A stretch of DNA of 64,000 nucleotides. Source: an uncultured Bacteroidales bacterium. Its GTDB lineage: Bacteria; Bacteroidota; Bacteroidia; Bacteroidales; Paludibacteraceae. Shown piece after piece: positions 1 to 7,303 of the stretch. Position 1 is the first letter of the stretch; each line of letters starts with the position of its first letter. Where the stretch lies: the NCBI GenBank assembly GCA_902771935.1, contig CACXYM010000006.1, positions 1-64,000 on the forward strand, given 5' to 3'. The notes beneath the pieces were generated by a model that saw only the letters and a list, made by a program, of their open reading frames with translations, did not search any database and had not been told where the DNA came from. Position numbers and translations under genes: made by a program.

Positions 1-272
1 CAAATCAACGTAGCGGTAACTAACTTTGCACCGGAAAGGATTGTATCAGATAAACGCGGATCTGCTGCGGACAAATGTATTCGTATAGAAACATATACTG
101 GCATAGCAGACAATTGCGGTATCGAGGGCGAAAAACAAAGCCCTCAAATGACAAGCATAAAGAAAAGAAAAAAATGGGGAGGGAGAAGGCTGCCATCACG
201 AATGGGTGGCGGCTATGCCCGTACTGATGTGTAGTAGTTGTGCCGGTAGCAGGCAGGAGGGAAAATAGCGAG

Positions 273-302
273 TCAGAACTGAACACTTGGAGGTCTGCCG
301 CC
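273..302. repeat. Hairpin repeat, copy 1 of 4
   Basis: Core CAGAACTGAACACTTGGAGG followed by TCTGCCGCC. The outer arms can pair weakly (CAGA with TCTG). The bases before it resemble those before copy 3: both read as a GCCGGTA block, a purine-rich run and AATAGCG. Confidence 0.7.
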
Positions 303-436
303 ATTTTCGCGCCGGTATTAGCATAAATGATAATCTATGCCAATACGCCTTCTACAGGAACAGCGTTCACATATCGGGCATGTGAGAAAGGAGCGGAGAC
401 GGAACAGCCGGGCGGCGGCGAGGCATGTTGAGGATA

Positions 437-463
437 GCAGAACTGAACACTTGGAGGTCTGCC
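437..463. repeat. Hairpin repeat, copy 2 of 4
   Basis: The loop is identical to copy 1. The arms are GCAGA and TCTGC, a perfect 5-bp stem. The core begins 164 bases after that of copy 1. Confidence 0.7.
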
Positions 464-570
464 CGAAAACACGCTGACCCAGAGCCCAGCCGTGGAGATA
501 GGCATGGGAGGAGAGCGCTCGTATTGCAAGAGGCGTATAGTTGCGCCGGTACTGGGTAGGTGCAAGAATA

Positions 571-604
571 GCGGTCAGAACTGAACACTTGGAAGTCTGC
601 CGCC
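571..604. repeat. Hairpin repeat, copy 3 of 4
   Basis: Arms GCGG-T-CAGA and TCTG-CCGC pair over eight bases with one bulged T. The loop differs from the others by one base (GGAAG for GGAGG). The core begins 138 bases after copy 2. Confidence 0.7.
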
Positions 605-733
605 ATTCTCAACCGGTTTCGTGCCTGGCGTTCAGGCAAAGAAAACCCAAAACTTGGGCAAATGCCTGCATAACGGGCGCGGTTTAGGAAGTGAAGGATG
701 TAACAGCAAAGTGGGGGGAGTGGCAAAGGCGAA

Positions 734-765
734 CGGTCAGAACTGAATACTTGGAGGTCTGACCG
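734..765. repeat. Hairpin repeat, copy 4 of 4
   Basis: Arms CGGTCAGA and TCTGACCG pair perfectly over 8 bp. The right arm reads GACC where the other copies read GCC, matching the changed left arm, which suggests the pairing itself is conserved. Core begins 162 bases after copy 3. Confidence 0.75.
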
Positions 766-1002
766 CGAGCCTTAACGACCAAAGCCTTGCCGTGGAGGAC
801 AAACGACCGTTGGGATGATAGCCTGCAGCAGCATGGCGCGGGAAAGCCGGACGCTCGCAGGGTGTATATGTCAGCCGGTACAGCAAAGGGCTGTAGTCAC
901 CCATCGGAGGTAGTTGCAGCCACCGGCAGGTAGAGTGAAGGGCGCAGCTGTTTAGTCAGGGCGAACAAACGTGACAGAAAGAGGCAGACCGTAGGTAGAT
1001 GA

Positions 1003-1039
1003 CAAAGAAAAACCGCCGACTCGTCACGAGCCAGCGGTT
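1003..1039 (-). terminator. Intrinsic terminator of the Big2 lipoprotein gene
   Basis: Bases 1011-1039 form a hairpin in which 12 of 14 positions pair (AACCGC with GCGGTT outside, CTCGT with ACGAG inside). On the minus strand it is followed by TTTTTCTTT. It lies about 20 bases after the stop codon of the lipoprotein gene. Confidence 0.75.
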
Positions 1040-1059
1040 CTTGAAGTTACAAAAAAATG

Positions 1060-2142
1060 TTATTGCCTATACCTATACGTAGTCTCAGTTGTGTATGAAT
1101 ATCCTGTGAAGTCGTAAACTGTCGTTTGTGTATAATCCCAATCATTATACCAAGTGAATGTACTATAGTATATATTTTCAGACTCAACTCCTTTGTTATT
1201 GCTATAAGTCCTATAAGTACACGATTTCCTACGTCCTCCCTCGAATTGATAAACATATTCGTTAAGTGAATATGTACCTTTTTCCAAATTTTCAGAGATT
1301 GTCACATGCCTCTTTGCAGTCCTATAATCAAATGACAAACCATTAAATTCAATTGTGTCCCTCATTAGATACCCATTCTCTCCATAATATATTCCATTCC
1401 CGTACCGGTATCCGGCCTCATATTTATAATGCCATTCCTGATTCTTCTCTCCAGCCACATATATAACAGACGAAATTTGACGATTACTAGCGTCATATTC
1501 ATACAAAAACTTAGAACCACTACTTCTTGATTCTTTAATATAAAGCCTTGCATCATCGAGGTAAATAGTCGTGTCTTTTGCACCTACAGAAGTACTTCCA
1601 TTATTGCAGTATGTACATACACCATACTGGTACAGTCCCGAATTGGTGTACTCCGTCTTTACAGTCATACCATCAACGCCGTACTGAGTGGTTGAAAGAA
1701 GGTATTTAGGGTCATCACCCCTTTCATATACAATCCTCATTACTACACCAGTATGCAAATCAATACCTTCTACATCAGAGTATGAGGTAATCAACTCAAC
1801 GCAATAAGCGGGTTTTTCTTCTACAGGGTCATCTCCTCCACCACTATCAGATGTCACAGTAACTTTACAAGTAGCCTTTTGATTATCTACGCTACTTGCG
1901 GTAATTGTGGCTACCCCCTCTTTGATACCTTGTACAAGGCCGGTGTTGCTAACACTTGCTACTGAATAATCAGAAGAAGTCCAAGTTACACTTACATTTG
2001 CAGATAATTGGATAGTTTCAGATACAGCGATTGAGACTTCAGACTTATTCAGTTTCAGTTTCTCACCTTGCGGCTCAACTTGAGGTTCTTTGCAAGCTGC
2101 CAGTCCGAGAACTGCGACAGCAAAAATTAAAAATTTCTTCAT
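1060..2142 (-). CDS. Big2-domain lipoprotein of unknown function
   Basis: A 360-residue predicted lipoprotein. The chosen start gives MKKFLIFAVAVLGLAACK, a classic signal peptide with a lipobox ending in LAAC, so the protein should be exported and anchored in a membrane, probably facing outward. Residues from about 30 to 100 form a bacterial Ig-like group 2 domain (pattern LNKSEVSIAV...VTWTSSD...VASVSNTGLVQGI..GVATITA). A GGGDDP linker follows. The last 240 residues are rich in Tyr, Thr and Ser and look like a beta-rich secreted domain that I do not recognise. An upstream in-frame ATG exists, but it would put six residues before the signal peptide. It stands alone with its own promoter and terminator. 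Confidence 0.8.
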   Translation of the reverse strand: MKKFLIFAVAVLGLAACKEPQVEPQGEKLKLNKSEVSIAVSETIQLSANVSVTWTSSDYSVASVSNTGLVQGIKEGVATITASSVDNQKATCKVTVTSDSGGGDDPVEEKPAYCVELITSYSDVEGIDLHTGVVMRIVYERGDDPKYLLSTTQYGVDGMTVKTEYTNSGLYQYGVCTYCNNGSTSVGAKDTTIYLDDARLYIKESRSSGSKFLYEYDASNRQISSVIYVAGEKNQEWHYKYEAGYRYGNGIYYGENGYLMRDTIEFNGLSFDYRTAKRHVTISENLEKGTYSLNEYVYQFEGGRRKSCTYRTYSNNKGVESENIYYSTFTWYNDWDYTQTTVYDFTGYSYTTETTYRYRQ

Positions 2143-2197
2143 ATTTTTATAGTTAATCATGTTCTTAATCTATAACCTTGCGCACGCAAATGCGGCG

Positions 2198-2228
2198 CAA
2201 AGTTACTATTTTTATTTCAATTATGCAA
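2198..2228 (-). promoter_or_regulatory. Bacteroidota promoter for the lipoprotein gene
   Basis: On the minus strand a -33 TTG (2226-2228) and a -7 TAACTTTG (2198-2205) are separated by exactly 20 bp. This TTG-N20-TAnnTTTG form recurs through the window. Confidence 0.8.
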
Positions 2229-2243
2229 ATATTCATTGCACAA

Positions 2244-2861
2244 TCAACAGAATTTAAGATTTTTTATTGGCTCTTTTAACATATTGAAAGAGACGAACTT
2301 ATCCAAATATGTATCATTAGCGATAATATTATCGTCTTTGCAAAAGAACAATACTGGAATTTTCTGCTTCTTTGCAATCATCTTCAGCAAATACATATTG
2401 GCCATAATAGCATATTCGAGCGAAGAAACCGCAAAGTCTGTTTTGATCAACGTGAGGTTGTCAACAACGATGACCTCAATGGCGTGTTTGTTGAGCAGAC
2501 AGATGCGTTGGATTGTGGCTTGTATAGAAGCGTAACTAAGTTCAGAGATGTCCTCTATCCAGATGGGGAGTTTTCCCATCTTATACAACATAAGGTGGCG
2601 GCGCTCAATATCGTCGAATTGAGCATCCGCATCGCACATTTGCCAATAGATATCAAATAGCATTTGGAACATCGTACGACGATCTTTCTCTAAAGAGAAA
2701 AGCAAGACACTATTGTCGCGCGTTGCCAGCCCCATTACCGTTTGGGCAATGAGGTTGGTGCGCCCTTCTTCGGCAGGGCTGCAGATGCAATATAGTTTGC
2801 CATCTTTCAGTCCACGTAAGCCTCTATCAATTTGTTCTATACCCGTTTCAAGTCCTTTCAT
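2244..2861 (-). CDS. DnaB-like RecA-fold protein with degenerate Walker A
   Basis: 205 residues matching only the C-terminal ATPase domain of replicative helicase DnaB. Matching elements in order: TGIEQIDRGL near the start, a P-loop at residues 28-36 reading SPAEEGRTN, FSLEKDR at 55-61 (DnaB FSLEM), IEDISELSYASIQATI at 102-117 (DnaB pattern of a short acidic strand then a helix), Walker B VIVVDN with Asp134, and a helix ending KKQKIPVLFF. The invariant Walker A lysine is arginine (R34), so ATP hydrolysis may be lost. The N-terminal DnaG-binding domain is absent. It overlaps the preceding gene by 4 bases (ATGA) and is the last gene of a three-gene operon. It may be a DnaB mimic or modifier instead of a working helicase; the homology is clear, the role is inference. 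Confidence 0.8.
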   Translation of the reverse strand: MKGLETGIEQIDRGLRGLKDGKLYCICSPAEEGRTNLIAQTVMGLATRDNSVLLFSLEKDRRTMFQMLFDIYWQMCDADAQFDDIERRHLMLYKMGKLPIWIEDISELSYASIQATIQRICLLNKHAIEVIVVDNLTLIKTDFAVSSLEYAIMANMYLLKMIAKKQKIPVLFFCKDDNIIANDTYLDKFVSFNMLKEPIKNLKFC

Positions 2862-3529
2862 GATAGATGGAATGGAATACCCTTTTTACTAAAATACATC
2901 GCCCCCATAACTCCGTTGGGTTGGAGCTTGAGCAAGAACTCAAGACGCAACTTGTAATCTTCTTTTTCGATAGAGGTACTTACTATCGTAGAAGTTGATA
3001 ACTGTGTCAGAGGTAGGTTGAGAATATATTTGGCTTTTATATAGCCAATCTCAAACCGCTTCTGCAAGCGAGCACATGCGTCTTGTGGATTTTGAGATTG
3101 TCGAATGAGCCGGATGACCTCCTCCAGGTTCTCAGCCGCGACTTGCTGGCCGTCTAATTCTTCAAGGTGGCGTTTGGCGGCGTTGATTTCCGCGTTAACA
3201 TGCCCCATCATATACCAAGCGGAGGTATGAAGCAAGCTTATATTGCGGAAGCAGATAGAATATTCATCCAAGGCTTCAAATTCCTCAGCCTCATCCTCCT
3301 CCATCTCTTTGAGATAAGAGTTGGGAAGAGAGGTGAAAGTTTGTTTGTACATCTCGATGTAATGCTGCAAGAAGGCGGCACGTTCTGGGCTGTCAGCTTG
3401 CGACACTTCTTGCTCAACACTTTCGATAGGACTAAAGCCGAAATTTTCCAAGAAGGAGATGTCTTTGTAATTTGGCATATTGATGATGGCTTGTCCATCT
3501 GTAGTGAAGTCTAATAAATTGGGGCTCAT
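2858..3529 (-). CDS. Protein with GyrA-type coiled-coil/C-gate segment
   Basis: 223 residues. Residues about 117-205 resemble the coiled-coil tip and C-gate of type IIA topoisomerase subunit A: AAKRHLEELDG, then EEVIRLIRQSQNPQDA at 136-151, a 'RLQKRFEIGYIKAKYIL' helix, and NLPLTQLS at 171-178. GyrA reads 'VIALIRASK..EA..GLM.RF.LSE.QAQAILDM.L..LT' in the same order. The catalytic tyrosine, the winged-helix domain and the beta-propeller of GyrA are all absent. Residues 1-100 are acidic and unrecognised. It sits between a nuclease gene (11 bases upstream) and a DnaB-like gene (4-base overlap). It could dimerise through the C-gate fold or bind gyrase or topoisomerase IV; that is inference. Confidence 0.7.
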   Translation of the reverse strand: MSPNLLDFTTDGQAIINMPNYKDISFLENFGFSPIESVEQEVSQADSPERAAFLQHYIEMYKQTFTSLPNSYLKEMEEDEAEEFEALDEYSICFRNISLLHTSAWYMMGHVNAEINAAKRHLEELDGQQVAAENLEEVIRLIRQSQNPQDACARLQKRFEIGYIKAKYILNLPLTQLSTSTIVSTSIEKEDYKLRLEFLLKLQPNGVMGAMYFSKKGIPFHLS

Positions 3530-3540
3530 AAGTGTATTAG

Positions 3541-5352
3541 TTATTTATTATCATTTGAATTACGCGGAAAGCGAGCGTCCATTACCTTTTGGAATGTCGC
3601 GGGGAAGTTCATCTTGAGCCACGAAGTGCGGAGGAAGAGGACGCAGCGTCCGTAACAATGCTCACGGTTGATAGTTATGCGTGTGCCATCCGCATATGGA
3701 CGATCGCCAAAGATGTGTATCATATCTTCGAACGAGGGATTATCAAGTCCGCGAAGTCGGTCCATATCACACCGACCGAAATAGGTGTATTGGAGCCAAT
3801 TGTCATCGCTCATGAAGAACCGAAGTAGTTCCGGGGAGTCGTAGGGGATAGCTGCGAAGTTGATGTCGATGCCAAGGTTAGCGATAGTCTGCTCGACGAT
3901 GTCCAAGATGTAATAATAGCGATACACAATCTTAGACGCCAGTTCGCCGTATTTCTCCTGCGTGTATTGGTCGGCAAAAGCAGTTCCGGGTTTGGATAGT
4001 TCGATGAATAAGTCCGGGAAGCTGGGGCGGTAGAACATACCTGCTTCGCTGAGGTTCGCGCCGAGGGGGTCGATGTCGGTTATACCGAGGCAGTAGGCCA
4101 CGACGCTGCCAGCGGTTCGGTTGCCTCCGGGAGAAGTACAGAAGCGGTTGCTATGCAGTTCGCGCATCAGATCCCACATGATGAGGAAACGGTCTGCCCA
4201 ATGACGAACGCGGATGGCTTTGAGTTCACGTTTGATGCGAGCGGCTACTTCGTCGGTGTAGTTGTTTTGGTAGCGCTTCTGTGCACCTTCCATGACGACA
4301 TCAATGAGATAGTGGTCAGCAGTGTCGTAGCCTTCCGGCAGCGCGAAATGCGGTTGCGGAGTGAGCACATAGCGATTGTCGAGATAGTCGGCCAACGGCT
4401 TCTGCATTTGGGACTGCACCTCTTTGAAGAGTTCGGGATAAGAGATGATGAAACGAGACAACAAAAGCGGTTCATCCATTTCCTTTTGCAGGTGCTCAAA
4501 GAGCAGTTCGCCGAGCAGATACGGATAGGACTTCTCCTCCGCATTGAGGTCACCGAAGAAGTCGTCCACCTTTTCAGGGCGGCAGTAGAGCAGATTGCTG
4601 AAGACGAACTCGGTGTGGGCACCGATTTTCTCCATTACTTCTGGCTCTATGAACGGGTTATTGGCTTTGAACCAAGCAAGTGCGTCGGCATCGTGCATAA
4701 CGTTGGTGATACCGATGAGGTGGCTGACATTCTGCTTGATGCCTGCAAAGTAGCCATTTTTCTGCTCGTTGTAACGAAGCGCCATCTTGATGAAGGACTG
4801 AATGTAGGGGTTGCCTTTGTAGTAGCAGGCATGCTTAAAACAAGCGTCCGCGAACTCTGCCTCTTGGTGGTGAGAGTGCTCGGTGAATTTGCTTTCGATG
4901 CAAAGCATAGCCGCGCAATCATCACTGATGAGCACGACGTCCATGTTGGACGGGTGATTGACTGGGCGCCCTTTGGTGGTCTTGGTGAAGATGGGGAACT
5001 TTACTTCGAAATAGACCTTGTCGTAGGTTGTGCCGTTGAGCGTGAGCGGGTGCTCCGGACTGATCCAATGGAAGAAATTGTACGCAAGCATGGACGATGA
5101 GAAGATAGAACGTGCGTGGGCAACGTGGAGCTTGCCGTTCTCATCGGTGTAGTCTTCGAGTTCGTGACCGTTTCCTGCGAGAAACATATCATGGAACTTG
5201 CCTTCGGTGAGGGCTTTGCGTCCGCCGACATAGACGTTCTCGGCGTAGGTGGCTAGGTGTGTGTCTGGGCGGTCTTCAAGAAAGAGGGGTACTTGACGGA
5301 GGTGGTTGGTTGACTCTTTGGTCGTGTTGGTGATTTTAATGTTGCGATTCAT
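3541..5352 (-). CDS. PD-(D/E)XK nuclease-like protein, long form
   Basis: 603 residues, unrelated to known metabolism but with a restriction-endonuclease-like core near the N-terminus: VYFEVKF around residue 116, SNMDVVL with Asp138, then LCIESKF with Glu153 and Lys155. The Asp-Xn-Glu-X-Lys layout is the PD-(D/E)XK signature. It shares this region, including SIFSSSMLAYNFFHW, with the 295-residue protein encoded at 5519-6406, so the two are paralogues. The C-terminal 400 residues are specific to this copy and unassigned. I recall a Bacteroidota family annotated as PGN_0703-type putative restriction endonuclease that may be the same; this is from memory. First gene of an operon with the GyrA-like and DnaB-like genes, behind an unusual promoter. 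Confidence 0.7.
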   Translation of the reverse strand: MNRNIKITNTTKESTNHLRQVPLFLEDRPDTHLATYAENVYVGGRKALTEGKFHDMFLAGNGHELEDYTDENGKLHVAHARSIFSSSMLAYNFFHWISPEHPLTLNGTTYDKVYFEVKFPIFTKTTKGRPVNHPSNMDVVLISDDCAAMLCIESKFTEHSHHQEAEFADACFKHACYYKGNPYIQSFIKMALRYNEQKNGYFAGIKQNVSHLIGITNVMHDADALAWFKANNPFIEPEVMEKIGAHTEFVFSNLLYCRPEKVDDFFGDLNAEEKSYPYLLGELLFEHLQKEMDEPLLLSRFIISYPELFKEVQSQMQKPLADYLDNRYVLTPQPHFALPEGYDTADHYLIDVVMEGAQKRYQNNYTDEVAARIKRELKAIRVRHWADRFLIMWDLMRELHSNRFCTSPGGNRTAGSVVAYCLGITDIDPLGANLSEAGMFYRPSFPDLFIELSKPGTAFADQYTQEKYGELASKIVYRYYYILDIVEQTIANLGIDINFAAIPYDSPELLRFFMSDDNWLQYTYFGRCDMDRLRGLDNPSFEDMIHIFGDRPYADGTRITINREHCYGRCVLFLRTSWLKMNFPATFQKVMDARFPRNSNDNK

Positions 5353-5380
5353 AACTTCAAAAATTTAAATATTATGAATC

Positions 5381-5420
5381 TATAATACGAAAGAGGGTTG
5401 TTATCGTTTTTGCTAATTTT
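5381..5420 (-). promoter_or_regulatory. Bipartite conserved promoter or operator, nuclease operon
   Basis: On the minus strand a 23-bp box (5398-5420, core GCAAAAACGATAACAA), a 6-bp gap and an 11-bp box TTCGTATTATA (5381-5391) precede the start codon by 28 bp. The same two boxes with the same gap and nearly the same distance occur at 7945-7984. There is no TAnnTTTG element here. Confidence 0.7.
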
Positions 5421-5434
5421 GCGTGCTGGACGAT

Positions 5435-5474
5435 ACAAAAAAGCCTCATATACAATAAGATACGAGGCTTTTAG
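5435..5474 (-). terminator. Intrinsic terminator after the short nuclease
   Basis: AAAAGCCTC and GAGGCTTTT form a perfect 9-bp stem with a 17-base loop. On the minus strand it is followed by a T-run, ending the regulator-nuclease operon just upstream of the next operon's promoter. Confidence 0.8.
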
Positions 5475-5518
5475 GGGTTCGGAGTGATGGAGAGAAAAAA
5501 TGCGATTTTATTGTTTTT

Positions 5519-6406
5519 TTAGCATTTTTCAGCAAAATTCATATATCGTCTCTCCAAAAATGCCTTTCTGTTTGTGTCCGAAATTTGGTTTCTCATCAGA
5601 CTCCATATTTGAGAATAGCTAAACCACATAGGACGAATAAAATAATCGGGCAGATCCTTTATGAACTCGTCGTACAAATTCTTATAGGCGTCATATTTTC
5701 TTTTTTCAGACTTATATTCAGTAGTATCCGGACAGAATATAGCGTTTGCAAATAATATATCAACTTTTCCCAAGTCTTCAATCTTCAGTTCACCGTTATG
5801 AGTATTAAACCAGTCACGAGCTTTTTTGTTTTCCAAAGCACCCAGCGCAACCAAATGACAGAACCCTTGCTTAACTCCACCATAGTAGTTCTTCTGTTGT
5901 TCTCTCATCTCGGAGTATAACCTCATCAGTTCTTTGGCTTTCTCATAGAAGGGAGAAGCAACATAATAGTTCTTTCCCATGTATGATTCCGATAGATCAA
6001 ATTTTTCCGAACTTGTGTATTCGAGGAATTTGGATTCGATAAAAAGCAGCACCCTACGACCATCCTTTATACCATCAAGTACAATATCCATGTTTGCGGG
6101 ATTGCTTCGACATTTCAATGTGCGAAGTTGAGTCTCAAAATATACCTTAGTATACTTGACGCCTTTCCAAACAAAAGGATGAGCCTCGTCTATCCACCCA
6201 AAGAAATTATAGCCCAACATAGAGGATGAATGAAGGGCTCTTGCTTTAGTTTGCAGTTCCTTCCCAGAACCGTGCTCAAACATCTTCCGATGCTCATCAA
6301 TCATATGATGACAATATACATTATCCAAATATGAGTTGACATATCCTTTATCGTCAACAATTCCTTCATTAAAGGCCTTGCGGAGAGCGGTTTTAAGATT
6401 GCTCAT
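5519..6406 (-). CDS. PD-(D/E)XK nuclease-like protein, short form
   Basis: 295 residues with the same core as its 603-residue paralogue: VYFETQL with Glu91, NPANMDIVL with Asp107, and LFIESKF with Glu124 and Lys126, giving a complete PD-(D/E)XK active-site set. A conserved ALHSSSMLGYNFFGW block precedes it (residues 57-71). The remainder is Lys/Tyr rich and unassigned. The start overlaps the end of the XRE regulator gene by 14 bases, so the two are translated together. It is followed by a terminator. Expected activity is DNA cleavage, possibly as a restriction-like or mobile-element nuclease; the substrate cannot be told from sequence. Confidence 0.7.
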   Translation of the reverse strand: MSNLKTALRKAFNEGIVDDKGYVNSYLDNVYCHHMIDEHRKMFEHGSGKELQTKARALHSSSMLGYNFFGWIDEAHPFVWKGVKYTKVYFETQLRTLKCRSNPANMDIVLDGIKDGRRVLLFIESKFLEYTSSEKFDLSESYMGKNYYVASPFYEKAKELMRLYSEMREQQKNYYGGVKQGFCHLVALGALENKKARDWFNTHNGELKIEDLGKVDILFANAIFCPDTTEYKSEKRKYDAYKNLYDEFIKDLPDYFIRPMWFSYSQIWSLMRNQISDTNRKAFLERRYMNFAEKC

Positions 6407-7028
6407 TTTCCAGATCTTTTATAAGTTGTTTAAAATATTTTGTTTCCTTTACGCGCTTAGCAGACCAGTTAAGCATGTAATAGTGCTCTTTGCGCACTTG
6501 TGCGACGAGCTGCTTTTCCAGTGCTTCCCGCTCTTTCTCGCGCGCAATCTCCGCGCGTTCTTCAATATTATTAGGTGTGGTTTCTGCGGGGATGCTTTCC
6601 AAACGGATGTCGAGTACATCGGCTATACGCACTAAAGTCTTATAAGTGGGCGAAGTCTGTCCGCTTTCGATATGACAATAATTGGGAGCAGCAATGCCCA
6701 CCATCATGGCCACGTCGCGTGCTTTTAGGCCTCGCTGAAGGCGCACCTGACGGATCAGTGCGCCGATGTTCTGACGGCTCTGCTCGTCGTCGAAATAGAG
6801 ACGCGGAGTGAATCCCTCTTTCTTGCACTGCTTAATGACAAAAGCAATGATGTCCAGTTTGTCGGCGGACTTATAGTCCTCATAGAACAGATGATCAAGG
6901 CGATTAGCCATCCATTCGTGGGTTATCTTGCCCTTTTCGGGGGGCAATTCCAACGAACAGAATAACTCGCCTTGCATCGTGTAGATACGGGCAATATTGC
7001 CATTCTCCAAAGTTACTTTAACTTCCAT
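6393..7028 (-). CDS. XRE-family regulator with large flanking domains
   Basis: 211 residues from the chosen start (MEVKVTLENG). Earlier in-frame ATGs would lie upstream of the promoter, so they are rejected. Residues about 90-145 hold an HTH_XRE domain: IGALIRQVRLQRGLKARDVA, then MMVGIAAPNYCHIESGQTSP and a closing RIADVLDI helix. The first 85 residues form a small alpha/beta domain of a type seen in Bacteroidota helix-turn-helix proteins; the C-terminal part is a charged helix. A palindrome covering its transcription start suggests it represses itself and the nuclease gene that overlaps its 3' end. The pair resembles a controller-protein plus nuclease arrangement. Confidence 0.8.
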   Translation of the reverse strand: MEVKVTLENGNIARIYTMQGELFCSLELPPEKGKITHEWMANRLDHLFYEDYKSADKLDIIAFVIKQCKKEGFTPRLYFDDEQSRQNIGALIRQVRLQRGLKARDVAMMVGIAAPNYCHIESGQTSPTYKTLVRIADVLDIRLESIPAETTPNNIEERAEIAREKEREALEKQLVAQVRKEHYYMLNWSAKRVKETKYFKQLIKDLENEQS

Positions 7029-7046
7029 GCGCCAAAAATTTGGCGC
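7029..7046. promoter_or_regulatory. Palindromic operator in the XRE-nuclease promoter
   Basis: GCGCCAAA (7029-7036) and TTTGGCGC (7039-7046) are perfect 8-bp inverted arms separated by 2 bp. It fills the gap between the -7 element and the ATG, covering the expected transcription start. Likely bound by the adjacent XRE regulator. Confidence 0.7.
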
Positions 7047-7076
7047 AAAGGTACACTTTTTTTCTGACATATGCAA
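7046..7076 (-). promoter_or_regulatory. Promoter of the XRE-nuclease operon
   Basis: -33 TTG (7074-7076), 20-bp spacer and -7 TACCTTTG (7046-7053) on the minus strand. The leader is only about 10-18 bases and is occupied by the palindrome. Confidence 0.8.
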
Positions 7077-7084
7077 GAAAAAAG

Positions 7085-7303
7085 TTAGGATTTCCGCTGA
7101 AACCACTCCAGTACCGTGTAATAAGCGGTCAAAATCCAATACTTCAAAAGCGGATGGTGGGAGCAGGTTCTGTGCGGATATTCCTCATCCGAAAGATACA
7201 TATCTGCCATACCCAAAGCCTTACCGACATTTTCATAGGTTCCGTAGACCACAAAGATGGTCTTTCTCTCCGGACCGTAATACAATTCACCTCGATAGAT
7301 CAT
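7085..7303 (-). CDS. Small hypothetical protein (72 aa)
   Basis: Unrecognised 72-residue protein with many aromatic residues (MIYRGELYYG at the start, YWILTAYYTVLEWF near the end). It overlaps the upstream SLOG gene by 4 bases (ATGA) and is the third gene of that operon; the coupling is the main argument that it is real. No signal peptide or clear membrane segment. Confidence 0.6.
   Translation of the reverse strand: MIYRGELYYGPERKTIFVVYGTYENVGKALGMADMYLSDEEYPHRTCSHHPLLKYWILTAYYTVLEWFQRKS

Larger units (their letters stand above)
1..1002. other. Gene-free, GC-rich region with hairpin repeats
   Basis: No reading frame here looks like a real protein. The minus-strand frames only share the peptide DLQVFSS because each crosses one copy of the same DNA repeat. 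The stretch is visibly richer in G and C than the flanking genes and contains four spaced copies of a hairpin repeat, listed separately. From about 770 to 1000 I see further partly similar GC-rich sequence but no clear gene, tRNA or promoter. It could be part of a structured RNA or the edge of a mobile region. Confidence 0.5.

Noticed and set aside
20-726. Small minus-strand frames sharing the peptide DLQVFSS
   Set aside because: The shared peptide comes from the repeated hairpin DNA; the rest of each frame is unrelated and low-quality.
273-765. CRISPR array or integron attC sites
   Set aside because: Spacing of 138-164 bp is too long for CRISPR, no cas genes are present, and the arms lack the attC core GTTRRRY.
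4153-5100. 315-codon frame on the plus strand
   Set aside because: Fully antisense to the 603-residue nuclease, which has recognisable motifs and a promoter.
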